Source: an uncultured Acetatifactor sp. (lineage in GTDB: Bacteria > Bacillota > Clostridia > Lachnospirales > Lachnospiraceae). From it: a DNA stretch of 11,840 nucleotides. Positions 6,396 through 11,840 of the stretch are shown here, in pieces. Below the pieces are notes generated by a model, which did no database searches, was not told the DNA's origin, and saw nothing but the letters and a program-made list of their open reading frames with translations. The number at the start of each line of letters is the position of its first letter. The stretch's first letter is position 1. The position numbers were made by a program, and so were the translations under genes. The stretch covers positions 1 to 11,840 of the forward strand of contig CAJTMX010000059.1 in NCBI GenBank assembly GCA_910577235.1, read 5' to 3'.

Positions 6396-6670
6396 TATAA
6401 GGTTTCCGGCTGGAATGCCCTTTGCCTGTCACCGGGCAGGGGTTCCAGCCGGAACACCATATCTTTAGCAATAACCCCGTTGCAGGCTTTGCCTGCAAGC
6501 TGTTTCATGGCGGTGTGGAACCCGCCTATTCCCGCCTTAGCAAAGCCAATCAGAGATTGGCTTGCGCAAAAGCGCAGCGCCAGGTTTTGGCGTGCCTGCG
6601 GCACACCCGTCCGCAATGCGGCCTCTTCCATAAAAGCGGAAAGCAAACTGTCAACGCTCCGCCTCTTCAT
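6395..6670 (-). CDS. Possible 91-residue small ORF through the hairpin region (doubtful)
   Basis: An open frame from an ATG inside the end of the preceding gene to a TAG that overlaps the next ribosome binding site. The product would start MKRRSVDSLLSAFMEEAALR and include FCASQSLIGFAKAGIGGF and LAGKACNGVIAKDMVF. In favour: it fills the gap exactly and has a 20 nt overlap with the gene before it. Against: the ATG has no properly spaced binding site (GGAGG abuts it), no later in-frame ATG has one either, and the DNA is dominated by short perfect inverted repeats, which dictate much of the predicted protein. No motif is recognised. I regard it as more likely a by-product of a structured element than a gene. 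Confidence 0.28.
   Translation of the reverse strand: MKRRSVDSLLSAFMEEAALRTGVPQARQNLALRFCASQSLIGFAKAGIGGFHTAMKQLAGKACNGVIAKDMVFRLEPLPGDRQRAFQPETL
6404..6454 (-). repeat. Large inverted repeat with 12 bp base stem
   Basis: The plus-strand arm TTCCGGCTGGAA (6404-6415) is perfectly complementary to TTCCAGCCGGAA (6443-6454). Inside it TGCCC (6416-6420) pairs with GGGCA (6434-6438), enclosing a 13 nt loop. Four bases (6439-6442; CCCC in the transcript) bulge out on one side. It is the last hairpin before the ribosome binding site of the ribbon-helix-helix gene. Confidence 0.85.
6480..6498 (-). repeat. Perfect 8 bp hairpin, 3 nt loop
   Basis: TTGCAGGC and GCCTGCAA flank a three-base loop. The stem is uninterrupted and G+C rich, and no U-run follows. 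Confidence 0.8.
6543..6563 (-). repeat. Perfect 9 bp hairpin, 3 nt loop
   Basis: AAGCCAATC and GATTGGCTT flank a three-base loop (6552-6554). Allowing one bulged base, two more GC pairs (6540-6541 with 6564-6565) extend the stem. Confidence 0.8.
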
Positions 6671-7178
6671 CCTCCGCTATATCCGCAGACGGTTCCTGCA
6701 GCGCCTTCGTTAAGGATGCAAGCGTCTCCGCCTCTTCATCCGTCAGCACCAGCTCCACATTGTGTTTCTCATAAACACGTCCCCGCCCGTTCAGCATCAA
6801 GGAACATTCAGCGGCGACCCTAGCCATCCGGAAGAAAGCATCGGCGCCCTCCTGCAAGGTCTTTCCCGTAGCAAACCGCAGGCTTTTCTGCCCTCCGTCT
6901 TCAACACTGTAGATCAAATCAATATCCAGATAAATGCCCTCGCTGGCACCAAAGTTCGGAACGCACAGGGCAAAGTCAAAATCAGGCAGTTCCTTCTGCC
7001 GTGTCCGTAAATCCATGCTGTACTCAAAATATTCATCCGGCAGCATCCCCTTATCTCTTAGATGCGCCTCCAGTTTCTCAAAAGTCTCTTTTGCATCCGC
7101 CATTCCGATATGCTTAACACGGCGCTGTTCATCCGGTTCGCTCCATCGGTCCAGGTCAAATGATTTTATTTTTTCCAT
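6651..7178 (-). CDS. Uncharacterised protein with acidic Glu-Arg tail
   Basis: A 175-residue soluble protein with no family I can name. It begins MEKIKSFDLDRWSEPDEQRR; the middle has a hydrophobic strand-like region, DFDFALCVPNFGASEGIYLD, then IDLIYSV, then a helical part with ADAFFRMARVAAECSLML and GRGRVYEKHNVELVL. It ends in an acidic tail, SADIAEDEEAER. The last codons before the stop (minus strand of 6655-6668) are identical over 14 nt to those ending the previous gene in the run (7257-7270). An AAAGGATA element lies upstream of the ATG. The 74 nt gap before it (7179-7252) has no clear promoter or terminator. The hairpin-dense element follows directly. Function unknown. Confidence 0.82.
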   Translation of the reverse strand: MEKIKSFDLDRWSEPDEQRRVKHIGMADAKETFEKLEAHLRDKGMLPDEYFEYSMDLRTRQKELPDFDFALCVPNFGASEGIYLDIDLIYSVEDGGQKSLRFATGKTLQEGADAFFRMARVAAECSLMLNGRGRVYEKHNVELVLTDEEAETLASLTKALQEPSADIAEDEEAER

Positions 7179-7252
7179 CGAATTATCCTTTCTTTAATGA
7201 TGTATTCCCCTTTACAAAACACTCTGATCGCCAGAAATCGTCATGCCCTATG

Positions 7253-7954
7253 CTATCGCTCCGCCTCTTCGCTTTCTTCTGCCTGTTCTGCACTAAGCAA
7301 TATGGTTAATTCTTCCCTGATCTCATCCCGGCTCCCCCTCACAGACGAGCCCTGAATACTGTATTCCGCAAAGAATTTTTCCTCCATTTCCATACTACAG
7401 CAGACGATCCGGCCGCCTCTTGGAAACAGGAAATGCAGCGTATTATCGGGAGGCCACGGTTCCAGGGGCACGCTATCCATGACTTCATCCAAATCTCCCA
7501 CAAAGTTCTGCGGACTGTTCAGAATGTTGCGTACCAGATAAAGCGGGATCTGCACCTGCCACAAGCCGTAATCATCCTCTCCGTGATGCCATATGACATT
7601 CACCAGCTCATAATAATCCCCCTCCCCAACCTGCTCGCCTGCAAGATACAGAAACGGGGCCTCCGTCTCCATTTCCGTTCTCTGTGTCATGATCTCCGAC
7701 AGCCGTTCAACATCCTTTCTGATGCGCTCCGGCATATCTGCCATACCCCCGCCGCTTTTAAGGGGTTCCGCCGCACAATCAATGTCCGCTATCTTACTTT
7801 CCATACCAAGCTGCACCGCATCCGCAAGGCTCATGCCAAAATAATCTTCTGCTTTATCCTTGCCGCCGCATTGGTACAAAAGCAGCCGGGTTAAAATATC
7901 CTCTATTTCCCTCTGCAATTCTTTTGGCAGCTGACATACATACACCGGTCTCAT
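7253..7954 (-). CDS. Uncharacterised protein with acidic Glu-Arg tail
   Basis: A 233-residue protein without a function I can assign. The N-terminal part, MRPVYVCQLPKELQREIEDI followed by LTRLLLYQCGG and MESKIADIDC, resembles short helical proteins that I recall from clostridial mobile elements. The C-terminal part (from about residue 98) looks alpha/beta: YYELVNVIWHHGEDDYGLWQ, VQIPLYLVRNIL, NTLHFLFPRGGRIVCCSMEM. It may therefore be a two-part protein. The tail is acidic, AEQAEESEEAER. The start at 7952-7954 was chosen over an upstream in-frame start (7978) because AGGAGG (7961-7966) lies 6 nt before it. It follows the Toprim gene by 39 nt. Confidence 0.8.
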   Translation of the reverse strand: MRPVYVCQLPKELQREIEDILTRLLLYQCGGKDKAEDYFGMSLADAVQLGMESKIADIDCAAEPLKSGGGMADMPERIRKDVERLSEIMTQRTEMETEAPFLYLAGEQVGEGDYYELVNVIWHHGEDDYGLWQVQIPLYLVRNILNSPQNFVGDLDEVMDSVPLEPWPPDNTLHFLFPRGGRIVCCSMEMEEKFFAEYSIQGSSVRGSRDEIREELTILLSAEQAEESEEAER

Positions 7955-7960
7955 ATGCCA

Positions 7961-7966
7961 CCTCCT
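7961..7966 (-). promoter_or_regulatory. Ribosome binding site deciding the start at 7954
   Basis: AGGAGG on the minus strand, 6 nt before ATG at 7952-7954. The longer frame starting at 7978 would place this sequence inside the coding region, so the shorter form is preferred. Confidence 0.75.
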
Positions 7967-7993
7967 GTCATGATGCAAAACCTTCCTGCTCTC

Positions 7994-9028
7994 TTACGGT
8001 TCCAATCCATCTTCTTCCGCCTCCTGCCCTGCCGGACTCTGTTCCCCCTGGACAGACTGTTCATAAAGGGACGTCAACATCTTGTTGAAATCCTTCTGCG
8101 ATGGGGTCTGTATGTATGTGACATACCCAAGGGAGGCAAAATATTCCTTTGCCTGCGCCGCCCTTACCTGCCCATGGTTATGAGGGGCGCCGTCCGCCAG
8201 TTTTCCGTCCACATCGTTGTCATAGCAGAAAACAATCTCCCTGACCTGCGGATGGTCTTTCAAGAACTGTTTCAGCGCCTTGTCAGAGAGACAGCCTTCT
8301 GAAATCCGATAGTCCTTTCTCCAATCAATCCCTTGCAGCTTACAGAGCGTAGCATGACTCATGGCATCAATGGGCGCTTCAAATTCATAAACCCGCCTGC
8401 TCCGCCCCTCCATGAGAAAACCATAGGTTTTGTCTGAATTTTCCATATCCTGACGGAAACTGCTGTCTGCACTGGGGCCGCGCAGAGCGCAGTACCTGGG
8501 CGTCCCCCTGCTGTCATATCCCACAAATGCGCAGTTCCTTCGCACCCTGCCGTTCACATCCTGCCGGGACTGGTACACCTTGCCCTGTTTCATCATGGCC
8601 TGCACAATCTCCGGGTCGATCCTCCTGGTCTTTGTCAGGTAGGCGAACACCCGGCGGTCATCCGTATCTCTGGGCGGGAGCCGCAATTTTCCCCTTTCAG
8701 CCTTTTCCTGGGGCGTCACGATGTGTACAGTCTGCTCATAGGCTCTGCACCCCAGAATGCGTTCCATGGCATCCCGTTTTTCCAGCCCTAGGTAGTGCAT
8801 GGCAAACTCCACGATATTGCCGCCCTTTTCTTCCGTGAAAGAATAATAGCCACGGCCATGCTTGAACAGATATAATCCCCCGCTGTTCTTCACATGAACC
8901 GTGGCCTTATCGCTTTTTTCAATCTCAAAACCGTTTCTGACCGCAAAATCTATGATATTTGTATCATAAATCTGCCGCATCTGTTCTTCCGTAAAGGGCA
9001 TGAGCCTGCCCCGCTGCTGCACCGCCAT
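7994..9028 (-). CDS. DUF3991 and Toprim domain protein (primase-like)
   Basis: A 344-residue protein of the DUF3991/Toprim type found in conjugative elements of Firmicutes. Residues about 20-95 (NIIDFAVRNGFEIEKSD...LYLFKHGRGYYSF...GGNIVEFAMHYLGL) resemble the N-terminal region of DnaG-type primases but lack the cysteines of its zinc site. DUF3991 spans about 125-185 (VFAYLTKTRRIDPEIVQ, ARFVGYDSRG-like CAFVGYDSRGTPRYCALRG). The Toprim part begins at YEFEAPIDAMSHAT, with E217 as the candidate metal-binding glutamate, and contains CYDNDVDGK at 268-276 (D270, D272, D274). A primase or nuclease role in handling transferred single strands is inferred from the fold. AAAGGAG (9034-9040) lies 5 nt before the ATG. 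It follows the helicase gene by 68 nt. The C-terminus is acidic (EAEEDGLEP). Confidence 0.86.
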   Translation of the reverse strand: MAVQQRGRLMPFTEEQMRQIYDTNIIDFAVRNGFEIEKSDKATVHVKNSGGLYLFKHGRGYYSFTEEKGGNIVEFAMHYLGLEKRDAMERILGCRAYEQTVHIVTPQEKAERGKLRLPPRDTDDRRVFAYLTKTRRIDPEIVQAMMKQGKVYQSRQDVNGRVRRNCAFVGYDSRGTPRYCALRGPSADSSFRQDMENSDKTYGFLMEGRSRRVYEFEAPIDAMSHATLCKLQGIDWRKDYRISEGCLSDKALKQFLKDHPQVREIVFCYDNDVDGKLADGAPHNHGQVRAAQAKEYFASLGYVTYIQTPSQKDFNKMLTSLYEQSVQGEQSPAGQEAEEDGLEP

Positions 9029-9096
9029 AATTTCTCCTTTCTACGTTTTACAGGCATTTACAAAGTACCGAAACCCTTACTGCCCGACGCCGCCTT
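9029..9096 (-). other. Short spacer between helicase and Toprim genes
   Basis: It contains the Toprim ribosome binding site and two copies of TGTAAA separated by four bases. No hairpin with a U-run and no credible -35/-10 pair was seen, so the two genes are likely co-transcribed. Confidence 0.5.
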
Positions 9097-11840
9097 TCAG
9101 CCAAAAAATTCCTCATCCTCCTGTTCCTCTGTCGGCTCTCCTGATTGCCCCCCCGCCTCTTCATCCCTAGTATACTCCCCATATTCCCCATGGGCCTGAT
9201 ATAAGGTAAAGCCCTGATTTTTGATATTTGTCAGCCACTGATCAAAGAACTGCCGCAGATCCTCGATCTGTTCCTCCGTCCGCTCGTCTGTAGTATAATA
9301 GATACCCATATTGTCCTGTGTAAAGGATAGAAGATGTACAAAGCGGTCTGCGTCCTCCAGCATGAATGTAATCTCCGGATCCCGCATCAGATCCCCTTCC
9401 TGGACATAATAATGGGCAATGCTGTATTCATCTTCCCCAATCTTCTCCAGCACAAGGTCGTCATAGCCATCCTGTTTAAACTTCATATAAGTATAGGTGC
9501 CATCGAACAGTTCCTGTGCCAGTTTGTGCAGTTTACGGTAAATACTGTAATTACAATCCCTGTCCGTCTTTTGGTTTCCGGGCGTTTCCCCGCCCTCTCC
9601 GTCCGCAAACTCCAGCGCCAGATTGAGGGACACCTGCTCCTTTAAGAGCTCCGACAGTTTCTCTTCCTCCGCAAAGGGCCTTTCCGCCTGTGCTTTCGCC
9701 GCCTCACACTGCTTTTGCAGGCTTTCCAGCTTTCTCTCTTCCTCCTTCCAATATTGCGGTATCTTATCCGCCAGATTCTCCAATCTGGTGATATTTCCCA
9801 ATGCGGAATCTCCGGCCTCCACCTGATAACTGCCCTCCCCTTTCAGGCAAAGCATCACATTTAAAAGCGCTCCCCTTTTTAACAGCACCTGAAAACCTGC
9901 ATAAGTCCCGGCGGATAAAACCTCCCCCGCCTCATGCCCCAGTGATGCCATCTGCATTTTCAGGTATTCTCCCGCCTTTGTCCGCTCGTCAAACAGTCTG
10001 TGGTTTAAGGTAATGGCAAAATCCTCCGGTTTTTCTTTCCCATACAGCGCCGTATCCGCTCCCCGCTGTCTGATCGTTTCCGCACACCTTTTGATCTCCT
10101 GGGGATAATAGTGGGTGAGTTTAAACTGCAAGTCCGAATGCTCGTTTTTCCATGCGGATTTCAATGTCTGCAAGCGGTAAACCTCGTTATCCACCTCCAT
10201 TTTCCGCTTGATCTTGGGGTCGGAAACAGAAAGCGCCTTAAACTCGGCATACTGCAGCACCACCTCGTCCATGTCCTCACAACTCCGAAGGGCGCTCCGG
10301 CCTGTCATGATCTGGCTGATATACTTCTGTTTCTGTTCCAAAATCTGCCAGAGATAGGCATCGAAGGTCTGTTCCGTTATGTAATTGAAAATGGAAACCT
10401 CGTCGTTCTCATTCCCCTGCCTTAATATACGCCCATTGCGCTGGGTCAGATCGGCCGGTCTCCAGGGAGCGTCCAGATTGTGCAGAGCGATCATCTTGTC
10501 CTGCACATTCAGCCCTGTTCCCATCTTCTCGGTGCTCCCCATCAGGATCCTTACCTCCCCGTTTCGCACCTTTTCCAGCAGTTCCGCCCTTTTTGCGTCC
10601 GTGTTTGCGTCATGGATAAAGACAACATCTTTTTCCTCTACGTCCAGCTCCAAAAGGGCCGCTTTCATAGCCTGGTAGAAATTGAACCTGCCGTCCGCCT
10701 TGGGCGTCCCCTTGTCACAGAAAATAAGCTGCGTGGAGCGCTTTTGCGCCGTGGCATGGTAAATCTCCGCCACTTTTCCGGCGCAGGCATTGAGCTTGGT
10801 GTCCGGGTCGTTCTCCAGGGTTTCATCCAGGATGCGGGGATCCACGGAGAGCAGCCGTGCCTCATTTGTCAGCTTGAGAAAATTATCCTCGTTGCTGTCC
10901 ACTTCCTTGTTGCGGATTGCCTCCGCCCTTGCCACCAATTCCTCCATGATGGCCTTCTGGTCCGGCGTGATGGCTGTCTTTACCACCTGCATCTTTCCTG
11001 TCTTTAATTTAGGCACCGGAAGATCCAGCATATCCGATGTCTTAATGTCCGCCGTAAGGAACAGCATGGACATGAGCTCCGGCAGATTATGGAACCGTGC
11101 AAATCTGGTTTTCATCTGATAACCGGAGCCCTCCGGCTTGATCTCCAGCGAGGATTCCACCCTGCCAAAAGTGCTTGCCCATGCGTCAAACATGAGCAGC
11201 CCTCGGTTCTTAAGTTCCGTGGGCTGCAAGGTCTTTTGCATGACATATAACTCCGACATGGAATTAGAGACCGGGGTGCCGGTCAGATACACTACGCCGT
11301 GTTCGTTTGTAATCTCGTTAATGTACTGGCATTTCATGTGCATATCCATGGCCCGCTGACTGCTCTGTCCTCCCACTCCCGCCACCCTCTGCATCTTGGT
11401 ATAGCTGTAATTGTTCTTATAGGCATGAGCCTCGTCCACGAACAGGTTATCCACGCCCAACTCTTCAAAGGAAATCGTATTGTCCTTTTTTTCCGCATTA
11501 TAAAGCCGGTCAAAACGCTCCTGTAAATTATGCTGGAAAATCTTCATCTGTTTCAGCGTCCAGCTTTTCCCGGAGAGCATCTTCATTTCATTAATTTTCT
11601 GTGTAATCTCATCCAGTTCCTCTTTTATGGCGGATAACTGCCGCTCCCTTGACAGGGCGATCAATTCAAAGGAACTGTGCCCCATGATGATGCAGTCATA
11701 ATCCCCGGTGGCAATACGGCTCACAAATCTCCTGCGGCGTGACTTCTCAAAATCCTTGTTTGTGGCCACCAGAATGTTGGCATTTGGATAAAGCCGCATG
11801 AACTCTGTGGCCCACTGCTCCAGCGTGTGGTTCGGCACGG
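9097..11840 (-). CDS. SNF2-like DEAD/DEAH helicase, C-terminal part of a very large protein (cut by right edge)
   Basis: The last 913 residues of a superfamily 2 helicase; the frame is open at the right edge and the GTG there is internal. Residue numbers count from that codon. Visible motifs are Ia (VPNHTLEQW at the edge), II (VDEAHAYKN, 134-142), III (LTGTPVSNS, 185-193), V (MGSTEKMGTGLNVQDK, 433-448) and VI (QRNGRILRQGNEN, 466-478). The Walker A motif is outside. After the helicase core comes a charged, helical stretch (about 540-740, coiled-coil-like near 695-735). A separate C-terminal domain at about 763-880 contains YRKLHKLAQELFDGTYTYMK, EKIGEDEYSIAHYYVQEGDL and QDNMGIYY and resembles the DUF6908 type. 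In related elements such proteins exceed 2,000 residues and often carry a DNA methylase part upstream; that is not visible here. Probable role: remodelling or protecting element DNA during transfer. Confidence 0.88.
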   Translation of the reverse strand, partial: VPNHTLEQWATEFMRLYPNANILVATNKDFEKSRRRRFVSRIATGDYDCIIMGHSSFELIALSRERQLSAIKEELDEITQKINEMKMLSGKSWTLKQMKIFQHNLQERFDRLYNAEKKDNTISFEELGVDNLFVDEAHAYKNNYSYTKMQRVAGVGGQSSQRAMDMHMKCQYINEITNEHGVVYLTGTPVSNSMSELYVMQKTLQPTELKNRGLLMFDAWASTFGRVESSLEIKPEGSGYQMKTRFARFHNLPELMSMLFLTADIKTSDMLDLPVPKLKTGKMQVVKTAITPDQKAIMEELVARAEAIRNKEVDSNEDNFLKLTNEARLLSVDPRILDETLENDPDTKLNACAGKVAEIYHATAQKRSTQLIFCDKGTPKADGRFNFYQAMKAALLELDVEEKDVVFIHDANTDAKRAELLEKVRNGEVRILMGSTEKMGTGLNVQDKMIALHNLDAPWRPADLTQRNGRILRQGNENDEVSIFNYITEQTFDAYLWQILEQKQKYISQIMTGRSALRSCEDMDEVVLQYAEFKALSVSDPKIKRKMEVDNEVYRLQTLKSAWKNEHSDLQFKLTHYYPQEIKRCAETIRQRGADTALYGKEKPEDFAITLNHRLFDERTKAGEYLKMQMASLGHEAGEVLSAGTYAGFQVLLKRGALLNVMLCLKGEGSYQVEAGDSALGNITRLENLADKIPQYWKEEERKLESLQKQCEAAKAQAERPFAEEEKLSELLKEQVSLNLALEFADGEGGETPGNQKTDRDCNYSIYRKLHKLAQELFDGTYTYMKFKQDGYDDLVLEKIGEDEYSIAHYYVQEGDLMRDPEITFMLEDADRFVHLLSFTQDNMGIYYTTDERTEEQIEDLRQFFDQWLTNIKNQGFTLYQAHGEYGEYTRDEEAGGQSGEPTEEQEDEEFFG

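Larger units (their letters stand above)
6404..6621 (-). other. Hairpin-dense intergenic element (candidate structured RNA leader or oriT)
   Basis: This gap between two genes holds a row of about eight inverted repeats. By plus-strand position they are: 6404-6454 (12+5 bp with a 4 nt bulge); 6480-6498 (8 bp, loop 3); 6509-6526 (5 bp, loop 8); 6543-6563 (9 bp, loop 3, extendable by GC/GC across a one-base bulge); 6563-6576 (5 bp, loop 4); 6578-6592 (5 bp, loop 5); 6592-6604 (5 bp, loop 3); and 6611-6621 (4 bp, loop 3). None is followed by a U-run, so they are not ordinary terminators. Two readings fit: a cis-acting RNA leader of the ribbon-helix-helix gene, or a DNA element such as oriT or a single-strand origin bound by the relaxosome. 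Relaxase and ribbon-helix-helix genes follow immediately, which favours oriT; the binding site next to the last hairpin favours RNA control. Confidence 0.6.

Noticed and set aside
6404..6454. Rho-independent terminator before the ribbon-helix-helix gene.
   Set aside because: The stem is strong but is followed by CCUUAUAGGGG, not a U-run, in the transcript.
6404..6621. CRISPR array or integron attC-like array.
   Set aside because: The inverted repeats differ in sequence and length, with no repeated unit separated by constant-size spacers.
7179..7252. Internal promoter in the 74 nt gap before the 175-residue gene.
   Set aside because: No -35/-10 pair with acceptable spacing could be found; TTGTAA and TACATC are poor matches and too close.

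Overview
The window looks like the conjugation and DNA-processing part of an integrative and conjugative element (or a related conjugative plasmid) from a Gram-positive gut Clostridia, most likely Lachnospiraceae. The reasons are strong AGGAGG-type ribosome binding sites, frequent GTG/TTG starts, moderate G+C, and a gene set known from such elements: a huge SNF2-like helicase, a DUF3991/Toprim protein, a ribbon-helix-helix protein, a DUF5688 protein, a MobP3-type relaxase and a VirD4-like coupling protein. The host is inferred; no chromosomal marker, tRNA or att site is present.

All supported genes lie on the minus strand and read from right to left as one compact run. In transcription order they are: (1) C-terminal 913 residues of the SNF2-like helicase, whose 5' end is outside the window; (2) the Toprim/DUF3991 primase-like protein; (3) and (4) two uncharacterised proteins with acidic tails; (5) a hairpin-dense stretch at 6404-6621; (6) the ribbon-helix-helix protein, which appears to have ATC where a start codon is expected; (7) a DUF5688 protein; (8) the relaxase; (9) a small Cys-containing protein overlapping both neighbours; (10) to (12) three uncharacterised proteins; (13) a DUF4406 protein with an added C-terminal module; (14) the first 90 residues of the VirD4-like coupling protein, cut by the left edge. 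I see no rho-independent terminator between genes and no convincing internal promoter. Several junctions overlap (11 nt; TTGA; ATGA), which suggests translational coupling.

Inferred division of labour: the relaxase nicks oriT, perhaps helped by the ribbon-helix-helix protein. The coupling protein passes the relaxase-DNA complex to a type IV secretion channel, which is presumably encoded beyond the left edge. The helicase and Toprim proteins process or replicate the transferred DNA. The roles of the remaining proteins cannot be read from sequence.

The most unusual features are the row of about eight hairpins before the ribbon-helix-helix gene (candidate structured RNA leader or oriT), the ATC in place of its start codon, a possible pairing that would mask its ribosome binding site, and an acidic C-terminal tail ending in Glu-Arg on five of the otherwise unrelated proteins.
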